From the NCBI RefSeq assembly GCF_004765785.1, contig NZ_SBIT01000006.1, positions 124,001-188,000 of the forward strand: a DNA stretch of 64,000 nt, in the 5' to 3' direction. This DNA is from Halorussus ruber (GTDB lineage Archaea; Halobacteriota; Halobacteria; Halobacteriales; Haladaptataceae). The notes beneath the pieces were generated by a model. That model did no database searches, was not told where the DNA came from, and saw nothing but the letters and a program-made list of their open reading frames with translations. This document shows positions 43,340 through 53,656 of this stretch, one piece after another; position 1 is the stretch's first letter, and each line of letters begins with the position of its first letter. The translations under genes and the position numbers were made by a program.

Positions 43340-44314
43340 GTGAGCATGTACTGGTACGTCGCCCGACGGCTCGCGTGGGCCTTCGTGGCGACGTTCATCA
43401 TCCTTACCATCACCTTCCTGCTGTTGGAGGTCACGCCCGACGCGCAGGCCGCCCAGTTGCAGTTTCAGGCCGCGCAGGGCGGCGGGAGCGCCGAGGCCGC
43501 GAGAGAGGCCTACGAGACGCGGCGAGGACTCGACGCGCCGCTCTGGGAGCGGTACTCGAACTACATGATAAACGTCTTCACCCTCGAATGGGGCTGGTCG
43601 GACACGCGCTCCCAACCGGTCGTCGAGGCCATCCTTGACGCCTACCCCTACTCGCTGATGTACGGGATTCCGGCGGTCCTCATCTCGACGGTGGTGGGCA
43701 TCGCCATCGGCCTCTACTCGGCGACCCATCAATACACGCTGGCCGACTACGCGGGCACCTTCGTCGCCTTCTTCGGCATCTCCATCCCGAACTTCTGGTT
43801 CGGCATCATCCTCCTGCTGGTGTTCGCGGTCGAGTTGGGGTGGGTGCCGGTCCTGTTCGACCCGAACGTGCCGGTCTTCTCGGTGGCGAACGCCAAGCAA
43901 CTCGTTTTGCCCGTGTTCGTGCTGACGACGGCCGCCATCGCCAGCGAGATGCGCTACGCGCGGGCCGAGGCGCTGGAGTACGTCAACGCCGAGTTCGTCA
44001 AGACCGCGAAGGCCAAGGGCGCGGACGGGCGGCGCATCCTGACGCGCCACATCCTCCGGCCCGCGCTCGTGCCGCTCTCGACCATTCTGGTCGGGGACTT
44101 GCTGGGCCTCATCTTGACGACTTCATATCTCGTGGAGGTCGTCTTCGGGATTCCGGGCCTCGGGCGACTCAGCCTCGACGCGATTCTGAACCAGGACACC
44201 GCGCTGGTGCTGGGGACCACCTTCATCCCGGTCCTCATCGCGGTCATCGGCAATCTCCTGCAAGACCTCGCGTACACGATTCTGGACCCGCGAATCGACT
44301 ACGGTGATAGATGA
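43340..44314 (+). CDS. dppB: Peptide ABC importer permease (DppB)
   Basis: A 324-residue permease starting at GTG (an ATG two codons later is equally possible). MYWYVARRLAWAFVATFII is the DppB start; the EAA loop is EFVKTAKAKGADGRRILTRHILRPAL; the end LQDLAYTILDPRIDYG is typical. Forms the translocation path with DppC. The start is 7 bases after the dppA stop; its own stop overlaps the start of a 33-codon ORF. Confidence 0.94.
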   Translation: MSMYWYVARRLAWAFVATFIILTITFLLLEVTPDAQAAQLQFQAAQGGGSAEAAREAYETRRGLDAPLWERYSNYMINVFTLEWGWSDTRSQPVVEAILDAYPYSLMYGIPAVLISTVVGIAIGLYSATHQYTLADYAGTFVAFFGISIPNFWFGIILLLVFAVELGWVPVLFDPNVPVFSVANAKQLVLPVFVLTTAAIASEMRYARAEALEYVNAEFVKTAKAKGADGRRILTRHILRPALVPLSTILVGDLLGLILTTSYLVEVVFGIPGLGRLSLDAILNQDTALVLGTTFIPVLIAVIGNLLQDLAYTILDPRIDYGDR

Positions 44315-44415
44315 TGCGTGGGAGAAATCAGCAGTCACTCTTTGAAAACAAAATTATTGCTAAAAGAAATAGTAAGTTTGGTAAAGACAATTCCCGAACG
44401 GAGGCCAACCGCTAA
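44314..44415 (+). CDS. 33-residue micro-ORF exactly bridging dppB and dppC
   Basis: The ATG at 44314 overlaps the dppB stop (TGATG) and the TAA at 44413-44415 overlaps the dppC ATG (TAATG). The product is very basic and Asn/Ser-rich (SLFENKIIAKRNSKFGKDN) and the DNA is far more AT-rich than its neighbours. Permease genes of this type usually overlap directly. It could be a coupling peptide or an insertion that happens to keep coupling; it may also hide an internal promoter. Confidence 0.4.
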   Translation: MRGRNQQSLFENKIIAKRNSKFGKDNSRTEANR

Positions 44416-45587
44416 TGGCGACCGAGTCCGGCGACCCCGAGCGATTCGAGGACGTGGACTGGGACGAACTCGGCGGCCTCGCGGTCCCGCGACGAACGCT
44501 GGCGTTCGTCGCGTCGCTGGTGGCCTACGCCCTCCTACTCGGCTACGACTACCTCCTCGTGGCGGAGGATCAACCCACGATTCCGGTCGCGGGGTGGAAC
44601 GTCACGGCCGTCGATTGGCTCTTCCTGCTGACACTGCTGGCTATCGTCTTCTACGGCGTGGTCCCGCTCGTCGTCAATCGCCGGTTGACGGTCCACTACT
44701 GGCACCAGTTCCGGAAGAACCGCGCGGCGGTCGTGAGTCTGGTCTACCTGCTGGTCATCTTCGTCGTCGGCACCGTCGGAACCGCGTTCATCGAACCGCC
44801 GCAACTCGACACGCTCGCGGCCTACCAGCCGCCGGTGTACTCCAGCGTCCCGGCCGACGTGCCGGTGAGTTGCGCTGGCGAGGTCGTAGACGGTCGGTGT
44901 CAGGGGACGTGGGCGCATCCGTTCGGCACGACCGGGCAGGGCAAGGACATCCTGAAGATGGTCGTCTTCGGCATGGAGGTCAGCATGCAGGTCGGCCTCA
45001 TCGCCACGTTCATCACCATCGTCCTCGCCACCGCGGTCGGCACCACCGCGGCCTACCTCGGGGGCTACGTGGACGAGGTGCTGATGCGCTACGTGGACAT
45101 CCAGTTGACCTTCCCGACCTTCTTCCTCTACCTCCTGCTGGTCTACCTCTTCGGCGGGAGCCTCTTTCTGCTCATCCTCATCTTCGGCCTGACCGGGTGG
45201 GGAGCCATTGCGCGCCTCGTCCGGAGCGAGGCCCTCCAGCGAAGCGAAGAGGAGTTCGTCCGGGCCGCGAAGGGCGCGGGGGCCTCGACGCCCTACGTCA
45301 TCTGGCGGCACCTCGTGCCCAACGTCTCGAACACGGTCATCACCGCCGCGACCCTCCTCATTCCGAGTCTCATCCTCGCGGAGGCGGCCCTCTCCTTCCT
45401 CGGACTGGGCGACCCGACGGTCCCCTCGTGGGGTCGGGTCATCGCCGACGGCCGGGGCGACCTCTCGTCGGCGTGGTGGATTTCCACGATTCCGGGCTTC
45501 TTCCTGTTCTTCACGATTCTGGCGTTCAACTTCCTCGGCGACGCGCTCCGGGACGCGCTCGACCCGAGACAGGAGGGAGGAGAGTGA
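44415..45587 (+). CDS. dppC: Peptide ABC importer permease (DppC)
   Basis: A 390-residue permease, long for the family because of an N-terminal stretch with two extra hydrophobic segments before the usual HQFRKNRAAVVSLVYLL start. Core elements: HPFGTTGQGKDILKMVVFGMEVSM, EAA loop EFVRAAKGAGASTPYVIWRHLVPN, and DALRDALDPR end. Works with DppB. Confidence 0.94.
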   Translation: MATESGDPERFEDVDWDELGGLAVPRRTLAFVASLVAYALLLGYDYLLVAEDQPTIPVAGWNVTAVDWLFLLTLLAIVFYGVVPLVVNRRLTVHYWHQFRKNRAAVVSLVYLLVIFVVGTVGTAFIEPPQLDTLAAYQPPVYSSVPADVPVSCAGEVVDGRCQGTWAHPFGTTGQGKDILKMVVFGMEVSMQVGLIATFITIVLATAVGTTAAYLGGYVDEVLMRYVDIQLTFPTFFLYLLLVYLFGGSLFLLILIFGLTGWGAIARLVRSEALQRSEEEFVRAAKGAGASTPYVIWRHLVPNVSNTVITAATLLIPSLILAEAALSFLGLGDPTVPSWGRVIADGRGDLSSAWWISTIPGFFLFFTILAFNFLGDALRDALDPRQEGGE

Positions 45588-46759
45588 GCGGAAACGATTC
45601 CGCTACCCCTGACGCCGCCCGCGACGCCACCTCCGATGCCACCCTCGACGCCACCGACCGCGAGGGGCGCAATCCCCTGCTCTCGGTTCGGGACCTCCGC
45701 GTCCGGTTCCGGACCGAGGAGGGCGTGGTCCGCGCAGTCGATGGCGTCTCGTTCGACGTGTATCCCGGCGAGACGGTCTGTCTGGTCGGCGAGTCGGGGT
45801 CGGGCAAGACCGTCACCGGCGAGGCCATCACTCGACTCGTCAAGTCGCCGCCCGGCGAAATCGAGGGCGAGGTCGTCTTCGACGGCCAGAACCTCTCGGA
45901 CCTCTCGGAGAAGCAACTCCGGAAGATTCGCGGCGGTCGAATCGGCCACATCTTCCAGAACCCACAGAACGCGCTCAACCCGGTCTACACCGTGGGCTGG
46001 CAGGTCGCGGAGGCGGTCCGACTCCACACCGACGCTTCGCGTAAGGAGGCCCGCGAGCGAGCCATCGACCTGCTCGACCAGGTCGGCATTCCGGAGGCCG
46101 CGGCCCGGTACGGCGACTACCCCCACGAGTTCTCGGGCGGCCAGAAACAGCGCGTCGTGGTCGCTCAGGCCCTCGCCGCGAACCCGGACCTCCTCATCGC
46201 CGACGAACCGACCACCGCGCTCGACGTGACGATTCAGGCCCAAATCCTGCGCCTGCTGGCCGACCTGCGCGAGGAGTTCGGCATGGCGGTCCTGCTGGTC
46301 ACCCACGACCTGAGCGTCGTCGCCGAGGTCGCCGACCGCGTGGTGGTCGTCTACGCCGGGAAGGTGATGGAGTCGGGCGACGTATACAACATCTTCGAGG
46401 ACCCGGCCCACCCCTACACTCGCGCCCTGCTGGACTGCCTGCCCGGCCGCGGCGGCGAGACGCGGGGCATCCCCGGTCGCCTGCCGGACCCGACGAACCC
46501 GCCCGACGGCTGTCGGTTCCACCCGAGATGCCCGCACGCCCTGCCCGAGTGCCGGGAAGGCGCGCAACCGCCGCTCTACGAGGTCGCCGACGACCACGAG
46601 GTCTCGTGCGTCTACTACGACGGGAGCCACGACCCCACCGCCATCACGGGCGAGGCGAGCAGTCGGCCGAGTTTCCCGGACGGCGGAGGCGGGGGAGGAG
46701 TTAGCGACAGAGCGAATGTCAGACCCGACGACTCGCGGGAGGACGAGGACGATGAGTGA
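45584..46759 (+). CDS. dppD: Peptide ABC importer ATPase (DppD)
   Basis: A 391-residue ATPase from a GTG overlapping the dppC stop by four bases. An Ala/Asp/Thr repeat linker ([16 protein letters not shown]) precedes the domain. Walker [11 protein letters not shown]-loop region, signature [16 protein letters not shown], Walker [14 protein letters not shown], and the C-terminal oligopeptide-transport motif [18 protein letters not shown] with cysteines for an iron-sulfur cluster. Confidence 0.94.
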   Translation: MSGNDSATPDAARDATSDATLDATDREGRNPLLSVRDLRVRFRTEEGVVRAVDGVSFDVYPGETVCLVGESGSGKTVTGEAITRLVKSPPGEIEGEVVFDGQNLSDLSEKQLRKIRGGRIGHIFQNPQNALNPVYTVGWQVAEAVRLHTDASRKEARERAIDLLDQVGIPEAAARYGDYPHEFSGGQKQRVVVAQALAANPDLLIADEPTTALDVTIQAQILRLLADLREEFGMAVLLVTHDLSVVAEVADRVVVVYAGKVMESGDVYNIFEDPAHPYTRALLDCLPGRGGETRGIPGRLPDPTNPPDGCRFHPRCPHALPECREGAQPPLYEVADDHEVSCVYYDGSHDPTAITGEASSRPSFPDGGGGGGVSDRANVRPDDSREDEDDE

Positions 46760-48089
46760 CGACGGGGCCGTCGGCGAGGAGCGACCGGTTCTCTCGGTCA
46801 GAAACCTCGTCAAGCACTTCCCCATCACGGAGGGCGTCCTCCGCCGCGAAGTCGGCCGGGTCCGAGCGGTAGACGGCATCTCGTTCGACGTGTACCCCGG
46901 CGAGACGCTCGGGTTGGTCGGCGAGTCGGGGTGCGGCAAGTCCACCGCGGCGCTCTCGCTCCTCCGACTGGAAGAACCGACCGACGGCGAGGTCTCCTAC
47001 CGCGGCGAGTCGGTCACGGACTACGACTCGGGCGAACTCAAGGCCTTCCGGCGCGAGGCCCAGATGATATTTCAGGACCCCACGTCGAGCTTCGACCCGC
47101 GGATGCCGGTCGGCCAGTCTGTCGCCGAACCCCTGCTGGTCCACGGGATGGCCGACCGCCGCCGCAGGCGGGGAATCGTGGAGAACCTGCTGGAGCGCGT
47201 CGGCCTCTCGGCGTCGGACTACGACCGCTACCCCCACGAGTTCTCGGGCGGCCAGAAACAGCGCATCGCCATCGCTCGGGCGCTGGTGGTCAACCCGGAC
47301 CTCGTGGTCGCCGACGAACCCGTCTCGGCGCTCGACGTGTCGGTGCAGGCCGAGATTCTGGGCCTGCTCGAAGACGTCCAAGACGAGTTCGGCCTCTCGA
47401 TTCTGTTCATCAGCCACGACATGGCGGTCGTCCGCGAGGTCTGCGACCGCGTGGCGGTGATGTACCTCGGCGAAATCGTCGAGACAGGTCCCACGGTGGA
47501 TATCTTCGAGGAGCCACAGCACCCCTACACCCGCGCTCTGCTGGCGTCGGTCCCCTCCATCGACCCACGCCGACGCGGCGAGGGCGTCGAACTCTCGGGC
47601 GACGTGCCCTCGCCGTCGAACCCGCCCGCTGGCTGTCGGTTCCACACCCGATGCCCGGAAATCATCCAACCCGAGGGCTACGACTTCGACCAACAGAACT
47701 GGCGGGCCGTGATGGACCTCCGGGTCCGACTCGAACAGGGCACCCTCGACTTGGACGCCGCACGGGAGTTCGCCGTCGCGGAGGGCGAGGCCACCGACCC
47801 CGAGGCGGTCACCCGCGAGGAACTCGCGCGGGCGGTCCGCGACGAGTTCTCGATTCCGCCCGAACTGACCGACCACCGGGCCGAGCGCGTTCTTCAGGAC
47901 GCGCTCTCCTCGCTGGTCGACGGCGAGGCCGACGCGGCCCGCGACCTGCTGGCCGACGAGTTCGAGACGATTTGCGAGCGCGAGCATCCCGACCTCCGGG
48001 ACACCGAGGCTGGACATCCGGCGGCGTGTCACCTCCACCGCGAGGCAGTCGAGGCCGACGCCGTCCGGTCGCAGACGCCGGAGGACTGA
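46752..48089 (+). CDS. dppF: Peptide ABC importer ATPase (DppF) with C-terminal insertion
   Basis: A 445-residue ATPase; the family is usually about 320-350. Walker [10 protein letters not shown], signature [15 protein letters not shown], Walker [14 protein letters not shown]. The C-terminal Cys motif is split: [10 protein letters not shown] at about residues 294-303 and [10 protein letters not shown]...ACHLH after residue 405, with an acidic, helical insert of about 95 residues between. The ATG at 46752 overlaps dppD by 8 bases; an earlier ATG at 46716 is possible. Last gene of the importer operon. Confidence 0.92.
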   Translation: MSDDGAVGEERPVLSVRNLVKHFPITEGVLRREVGRVRAVDGISFDVYPGETLGLVGESGCGKSTAALSLLRLEEPTDGEVSYRGESVTDYDSGELKAFRREAQMIFQDPTSSFDPRMPVGQSVAEPLLVHGMADRRRRRGIVENLLERVGLSASDYDRYPHEFSGGQKQRIAIARALVVNPDLVVADEPVSALDVSVQAEILGLLEDVQDEFGLSILFISHDMAVVREVCDRVAVMYLGEIVETGPTVDIFEEPQHPYTRALLASVPSIDPRRRGEGVELSGDVPSPSNPPAGCRFHTRCPEIIQPEGYDFDQQNWRAVMDLRVRLEQGTLDLDAAREFAVAEGEATDPEAVTREELARAVRDEFSIPPELTDHRAERVLQDALSSLVDGEADAARDLLADEFETICEREHPDLRDTEAGHPAACHLHREAVEADAVRSQTPED

Positions 48090-48124
48090 CCGCTCGATTT
48101 CGAACCGGCACAGAGTATCGGGTC

Positions 48125-49345
48125 TTACGACTCGGTTCCGTCTCTTCGCACCGCGTCCGGCGCGTACCACGCCAGCGCGACCCCGGCCACCGCGACCGCG
48201 CCAGCGAGGAGGAACGCGGGCCGATACCCGGCTCGACCGATAATCTCCCCGCCGACGATGGGCGCGAGGAAGGCCCCGAGCAGGCCCACGCTGGTCAGCA
48301 TCGAGACCGCGGTCGTCCGGACTGCGGGCGCGACCACCTCCACGATGTAGGTGTACAGCAGGCCGATGGCGAGTTGGACCGAGAACCCGGCGACCAGCAG
48401 GAGCGCCACCACGACCGGCACCTGCGTGACGAAGACGAACCCCACCACGGCGGGCACGGCGAGGACGAACGACAGGAGCGCGACCGGCCTGCGCTCGCCG
48501 CCGAACAGGCGGTCCGAGAGGACCCCGCCGCTGGTCCGCGAGACGACCCCGACCGCCGGAAAGAGCGCGGTCAGCAGGCCGCTCAGCGCCAGCGAGACGC
48601 CCAACTGCTCGGTCAGATAGCTCGGGAGCCAACTGTTGAGGAACAGGTAGAGCGAGAACGCCAGAAAGCACAGACCGTAGAGCGTCCACGCCGCCCGGTT
48701 GGCGAACAGCTCGCGGACGTCCGAGCGGTCGGGCGCGTCGGTCTCGACGTTGAGGCCGCCGCGGCCCCGCGTCGCCAGCAGGAACACGACCACGCCGACC
48801 GCCGCGATGGCCGCGAACGTCGGGAGCGTGGCGGGCCAGCCGAACGGGTCGGCGACCAGCGGACTGCCGAACTGCCCGAGCGCGAATCCGACCGGCGCGC
48901 TCGCGGTGAACACGCCGACGGCGGTGGCTCGAACGTCGGGTTCGACCGCCTGCCCGACGAGATTCGCGCCAGCGTTCCAGACCACGACGTAGGAGAGGCC
49001 GCCCAAGATTCGGGAGGCGAACAGCCACCAGTAGGCCCCCGCGGTCGCCGCGAACCAGCCCCAGCCTCCGGCGACGAGGAGCGCGACGCCCGCCGCGGCG
49101 ACCGCCCACCGGACTCGAACGCGGTCGAGGACGACGCCGACCGGGACGCTGGCGACGACCGAGGTCAGGTACATCACGCTCACGAGCCACGACGCCGCGG
49201 TCGGCCCCACGCCGAGGGAGTCCCTGACGAGGGGCAGGACGCTGGCGGGCGCGATTTCGTAGGCCGCCGCGGCGGTCGAGAGCAGGAAGACTCCGGCGAC
49301 GAGACCGACAGTTCGGCGACGAGCGGAACTCCTCGAATCGGACAC
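48125..49345 (-). CDS. MFS transporter
   Basis: A 406-residue, 12-TM protein of the CynX/NarK-like MFS group: GPTAASWLVSVMYLTSVVASVPVGVVLDRVRVRW carries the inter-TM2-3 motif, SYLTEQLGVSLALSGLL opens the second half, and GGVLSDRLFGGERRP is the second-half equivalent. Substrate unknown. The start is a GTG at 49345 because AATTTTATACC (49368-49378, minus strand) places a TATA box about 28 bases upstream. Confidence 0.9.
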   Translation of the reverse strand: MSDSRSSARRRTVGLVAGVFLLSTAAAAYEIAPASVLPLVRDSLGVGPTAASWLVSVMYLTSVVASVPVGVVLDRVRVRWAVAAAGVALLVAGGWGWFAATAGAYWWLFASRILGGLSYVVVWNAGANLVGQAVEPDVRATAVGVFTASAPVGFALGQFGSPLVADPFGWPATLPTFAAIAAVGVVVFLLATRGRGGLNVETDAPDRSDVRELFANRAAWTLYGLCFLAFSLYLFLNSWLPSYLTEQLGVSLALSGLLTALFPAVGVVSRTSGGVLSDRLFGGERRPVALLSFVLAVPAVVGFVFVTQVPVVVALLLVAGFSVQLAIGLLYTYIVEVVAPAVRTTAVSMLTSVGLLGAFLAPIVGGEIIGRAGYRPAFLLAGAVAVAGVALAWYAPDAVRRDGTES

Positions 49346-49514
49346 GGCGCTACCTTTTCGGGGCTGGTATAAAATTCCGGCTTTGTCGGAAATCGGCCCA
49401 GAGACCCGGATTCGCCTACCGGCAGCGCGCTGGCTCAAAAACATTTGAGTAGCTTTGTTGTCAAAGTTTAAGATTGATGACAACACTTACGTCGCTGGTC
49501 GGATTATCCGGCGT

Positions 49515-50438
49515 ATGTCGAACAGTCGAGTCCCGCTCGTGGACGACCATCCCGTCTCGGCGTTCTTCCTCGGAGCGTACGCTTACACGTGGATACTCTC
49601 GTCCCCGGCGGTGTTCATGGACCCGAGCTGGACCGCGGCGATTCTCGTCTACGTCGGGAGCTTCGGCCCGCCCGTCAGCGCGGCGGCGGTGACGTGGCTC
49701 CGGGGCGACGACGTTCGCGCGTGGGCGAGTCAAATTACGAAGTGGCGCGTCGGTTGGCTCTGGTGGGTCGTCGCGCTCGGACTCCCGCTGGTCGCGGCGG
49801 GCCTGATTACCGGCGGCATCTTCGCGCTTCGCGGACCGGTGGATTTCGGACAGTCGCTCCCGTCCCCCGCGATATTCGTGGGCATCTTCCTGTTCACGCT
49901 GGTCCTGAGCGGCGGCCTCAACGAGGAGCCGGGCTGGCGCGGGTTCGCCCAACCGCGGCTCAACGAACGCTACGGCGCGCTCCGGGCGAGCCTCCTCATC
50001 GGCGTCGTCTGGGCTGGCTGGCACCTCCCGTACTTCTTCGCGCCCGTCACGCCCCATTCGAGTTTCCCGCTCGTCAACCAAGTCGGCTGGTTCGGCGGGA
50101 TTCTGACGCTCTCGGTCCTCCTCGGGTGGGTGTACAACAGCACGGGGAGCGTCCTCGTTGCGATGGTGTTCCACACGATGGCGAACACCGCGGACGTGCT
50201 GATTCCGCTCTCGGCCGACCGGATTCTGATAGACGGCGTCGTGGACCAGCGAGCGGTCGGCACCGTCGTCGCGGTCCACCTGCTGGTCTACGTCGTCCTC
50301 TCGCTCGCTGTCGTGGCCTACTACGGGCCGAAGACGCTGGCCCGCGGCCGAATACCCCTCGCCGGGGATGTGGGCGGCGATGGGCGAGACGCCGGAGACG
50401 TCGGTGGCGACGGTCGGGAGGAGGTTGGCGGGGATTAG
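49515..50438 (+). CDS. CPBP-family intramembrane metalloprotease
   Basis: A 307-residue membrane protein with the Abi/CPBP motifs EEPGWRGFAQPRL (Glu-Glu-x-x-x-Arg), WHLPYFF and VFHTMANTAD. Related to Rce1/CAAX proteases; may process small membrane peptides or protect against bacteriocins. The C-terminus is a Gly/Asp repeat (GDVGGDGRDAGDVGGDG). Its stop overlaps the convergent aldo/keto reductase stop by three bases. Confidence 0.9.
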   Translation: MSNSRVPLVDDHPVSAFFLGAYAYTWILSSPAVFMDPSWTAAILVYVGSFGPPVSAAAVTWLRGDDVRAWASQITKWRVGWLWWVVALGLPLVAAGLITGGIFALRGPVDFGQSLPSPAIFVGIFLFTLVLSGGLNEEPGWRGFAQPRLNERYGALRASLLIGVVWAGWHLPYFFAPVTPHSSFPLVNQVGWFGGILTLSVLLGWVYNSTGSVLVAMVFHTMANTADVLIPLSADRILIDGVVDQRAVGTVVAVHLLVYVVLSLAVVAYYGPKTLARGRIPLAGDVGGDGRDAGDVGGDGREEVGGD

Positions 50439-51415
50439 GAACTCCTACTCGTCCCCTCCTCGTACGCTTCCTCAATCCGCTCGAACTGCTCGTCCGACAG
50501 CGACACGTCTGCGGCACCGAGATTCTCCTCCAGTTGGTCGGTCGTCCGCGCGCCGACGATGGGGACGCACTGGAACTCGCGCTGGTCGGCCAGCCACCGG
50601 AGCGAGACCTGCGAGGGGGTCGCGCCCTCCTCGTCGGCGACCTCTCGAATCGCGTCCAGCACGTCCCACTGGCGCTCGTCGAACCGGTTCTTCCAGTCGT
50701 AGAGGTCCCCACGCGACCCCTCCGGTCCATCGCCCTCGCGCTCGTACTTGCCGGTCAGGAATCCGCCTTCGAGGGGTGAGTAGGGACAGACCGCGAGGTC
50801 CTGGTCGGCGCAGACGTCGAGGTAGTCCTCGACGGGGTCGCGGTAGGCCGCGTTGAACCGGGGTTGGGTGACCTCGAAGCGTTCTATCCCCTCCACGTCG
50901 CTGGTCCAGAGCGCCTTGGTGAGTTGCCACGCGGCCATCGAACTCGCGGCGAGGTAGTTGACCTTCCCCTCGCGGACGAGTTCGTTCAGGGTCCGCAGGG
51001 TCTCCTCGATGGGCGTCTCGTCGTCCCAGCGGTGGATGTAGTACACGTCGAGGTAGGAGGTCCCGAGGCGTTCGAGCGTCCCGTTAATCTGTTCCCGGAT
51101 GTGCTTGCGCGAGAGTCCTCGGTCGTTCGGCCCGTCGGCGAACCCGAAGTAGACCTTCGACGCGAGGACGAAGTCGCTGCGGTCGTAGTCGGCCAACCAG
51201 TCGCCGATCCACTCCTCGGCGGTGCCGTTGGGGTCGCCGTAGACGTTCGCGGTGTCGATGAAGTTGACCCCGCGGTCCCACGCCGTGTCGAGGAGTTCGT
51301 GGGCGGTCTTGCGGTCGGTCTCGACGGTGCCGTCTGACTCCTTGGCGAAGCGCCACGTCCCGAAGCAGATTTCCGAGACCTTGGTGCCGGTCGAACCGAG
51401 TCGGACGTAGTCCAT
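50435..51415 (-). CDS. Aldo/keto reductase
   Basis: A 326-residue TIM-barrel oxidoreductase: LGSTGTKVSEICFGTWRF start, FIDTANVYGDPNGTAEEWIG with catalytic Asp and Tyr, KVYFG with Lys, YYIHRWDDETP with His, and PIVGARTTDQLEENLGA for the NADPH phosphate. Reduces aldehydes or ketones; substrate unknown. The very long frame that continues past the ATG at 51415 is antisense to the peptidase gene and not coding. Confidence 0.93.
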   Translation of the reverse strand: MDYVRLGSTGTKVSEICFGTWRFAKESDGTVETDRKTAHELLDTAWDRGVNFIDTANVYGDPNGTAEEWIGDWLADYDRSDFVLASKVYFGFADGPNDRGLSRKHIREQINGTLERLGTSYLDVYYIHRWDDETPIEETLRTLNELVREGKVNYLAASSMAAWQLTKALWTSDVEGIERFEVTQPRFNAAYRDPVEDYLDVCADQDLAVCPYSPLEGGFLTGKYEREGDGPEGSRGDLYDWKNRFDERQWDVLDAIREVADEEGATPSQVSLRWLADQREFQCVPIVGARTTDQLEENLGAADVSLSDEQFERIEEAYEEGTSRSS

Positions 51416-51511
51416 GTTCCGTATGTCGGTGTTTTCGGTCTTAGTTCTGTGTGCCCGTTCTCCCTTGCCCGTGCCCACATGCTCAAGACGCCCGCCCGCC
51501 ACATTGCCGAC

Positions 51512-53641
51512 ATGACCGACGCGCTCGACCGACAGGATTTCTACGACCTGACGCTCGTGACCGACCTCGCGGTCTCGCCCGGCGGGGACCGAGTCGCCTT
51601 CGTCGCCGAGGAGTTCGACCGCGAGGAGGACGAGCGAAAGCAATCCCTCTTCGTCGCGCCGACCGACGGGGGCCGGGACCCCCACCGACTCTCGCGGGCC
51701 TCCGACGCCAGCGCGCCCGTCTGGTCGCCCGACGGGTCGAAGCTCGCGTTCACCGCGGCGCGGGACACGGACACCGAAATCGAGGTGGCGCGCGGAGCGG
51801 ACGAGGCCGACGAGGAGGCCGGGGACGAGCGCGACGAGGACGACGAAGAGAACGCGGACGACCAGAACAGCGAGGACGACGAACCGAAACCCCAAGTCTG
51901 GGCGTTCGACCTCGACCTCGGCGGGGACGCCCGCCAACTCACCGACTTCGAGGAGGGCGCGCGGGGCTTCGACTGGGGACCACAGAGCGAGCGCCTCGTC
52001 GTCGCGGCCCGCGACCCGACCGACGACGAGCGCGAGTACCTCGAACAGCGCCGCGAAGACGGCCCAATCGAGACCGAGCGCCTCCAGCACAAGTTCGACG
52101 GACAGGGGTGGCTGGACTCGGTCACGACGTACCTCTTCGTCGTGGACTACGAGACCCGCGAGACAGAGCGGCTCGACGACGCCTACGGCGGCGGCGCGCG
52201 AGAGCCAGCGACCGGCTTGAGTCCCGCGTGGTCCTCGGCCGGGGACTCCTCGGCCGGAGATTCGTCGCCCGGCGGGCGCATCGCCTTCCTCTCGAACCGG
52301 ACCGAGCGCCCCGACGACAACTACGTGATGGACGTCTACACCATCGCGCCAGACGGCTCGGACCTCCGGAAGGTGACCGACTCGGAACTCACCGCGAGTC
52401 GGCTTCGCTGGCACCCCGAGGGCGGCCGACTCGCGTTCGTCGGCGGGAACCCCGAGAACTGGTACATCCCTTCGGAGGTCTACGTCGCCGACCTCGCGGG
52501 CGATGAAGCTACATTCGAGTCGTGGTCCGGCGACTTGGACCGCACCGTCGCCAGGTACGGCGACCTCGGGTGGGACGGCGACGACCTCCTCGCGCCGGTC
52601 GGCGACGAGGGGCTGACCCGCCTCGTGCGACTCAGCGAGGAGGGAAATCCCGAGCGCACCTTCGACGCGCAGGGCCGGGACCGGACCATCGAGGGGTTCG
52701 ACCTGCGCGGGGGCACCGGGGTCGTCGCGCTCGCCGACCCCGAGGAGGGTAAGGACCTCCACGCCGTGCAGGCAGCCGACCTCGACGCCGATTCCGACCG
52801 CGGGAACGCCGACCTGACCCGACTCACCGCGCTCAACGACGACTTGCTGGCCGAGCGCCACACGCCCGAGTGTCGCCGCCTCACCTTCGAGTCCGACGGG
52901 CAGGAAATCGAGGCCATCGCGTACCTCCCCTCCGATTTCGACCCGGACAACCCCGACCCGAAACCCCTCGTGGCCTCGATTCACGGCGGTCCCGTCTCCT
53001 ACGACGCGCCGACGTTCTCCTTCGAACACGCCTACCTGACCGGACAGGGCTACGTCGTCCTCCGGGTCAACTACCGGGGTAGTTCGTCCTACGGCCGGGA
53101 GTTCAGCGAGCAGATTCGCGGCGAGTGGGGGCCGCGAGAGCGCGACGACGTGCTGGCGGGCGTCGAGGAGGCCGTCTCCCGCGGGTGGGCCGACGACGAC
53201 CGATGTTTCGCCACCGGGTTCTCCTACGGCGGCATCACGACGGGCTACCTCGTGACCGAGTCCGACCGGTTCGCCGCGGCCGCGGCCGAACACGGCGTCT
53301 ACGACTTCCGGTCGGCGTTCGGCACCGACGACAGCCACGTCTGGTGGGAGAACGACTTCGGCCTGCCGTGGGAGAACGACGAGAGATACGACGAGTCCTC
53401 CAGCATCGTGGACGCGGGCGAAGTCGAGACGCCCCTGCTCGTCACGGCGGGCGGCGAGGACTGGCGGTGCCCGCCCTCCCAGAGCGAGCAACTCTACGTC
53501 AGCGTCAAGAAGCAGGGCGTGCCCGCCAGACTCGTCGTCTACCCCGACGAGCATCACAACATCGGCGACCCCGACCGGGCGATTCACCGCCTGCGGGAGT
53601 TGACCGACTGGTTCGAGCGTTTCGACCCGGAGAATAGATAG
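51512..53641 (+). CDS. S9-family prolyl oligopeptidase-type peptidase
   Basis: A 709-residue serine peptidase. Residues 1-430 are a beta-propeller with TolB/PD40-like repeats (LAVSPGGDRVAFVAEE; APVWSPDGSKLAF), including a very acidic insert near residue 95-125. The alpha/beta-hydrolase domain has GFSYGGITTG (nucleophile Ser about 570), AGGEDWRCPPSQ (Asp) and DEHHNIGDP (His). Acylaminoacyl-peptidase/DPP-like; cytoplasmic since no signal is seen. ATG at 51512, where the domain starts. Confidence 0.93.
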   Translation: MTDALDRQDFYDLTLVTDLAVSPGGDRVAFVAEEFDREEDERKQSLFVAPTDGGRDPHRLSRASDASAPVWSPDGSKLAFTAARDTDTEIEVARGADEADEEAGDERDEDDEENADDQNSEDDEPKPQVWAFDLDLGGDARQLTDFEEGARGFDWGPQSERLVVAARDPTDDEREYLEQRREDGPIETERLQHKFDGQGWLDSVTTYLFVVDYETRETERLDDAYGGGAREPATGLSPAWSSAGDSSAGDSSPGGRIAFLSNRTERPDDNYVMDVYTIAPDGSDLRKVTDSELTASRLRWHPEGGRLAFVGGNPENWYIPSEVYVADLAGDEATFESWSGDLDRTVARYGDLGWDGDDLLAPVGDEGLTRLVRLSEEGNPERTFDAQGRDRTIEGFDLRGGTGVVALADPEEGKDLHAVQAADLDADSDRGNADLTRLTALNDDLLAERHTPECRRLTFESDGQEIEAIAYLPSDFDPDNPDPKPLVASIHGGPVSYDAPTFSFEHAYLTGQGYVVLRVNYRGSSSYGREFSEQIRGEWGPRERDDVLAGVEEAVSRGWADDDRCFATGFSYGGITTGYLVTESDRFAAAAAEHGVYDFRSAFGTDDSHVWWENDFGLPWENDERYDESSSIVDAGEVETPLLVTAGGEDWRCPPSQSEQLYVSVKKQGVPARLVVYPDEHHNIGDPDRAIHRLRELTDWFERFDPENR

Positions 53642-53656
53642 CCTAAAACGGGGTGG

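Noticed and set aside
51416-53587. A very long minus-strand open frame continuing upstream from the aldo/keto reductase
   Set aside because: It is antisense to the S9 peptidase gene, which has full catalytic motifs; GC-rich DNA commonly leaves the antisense frame open. The reductase proper starts at 51415.
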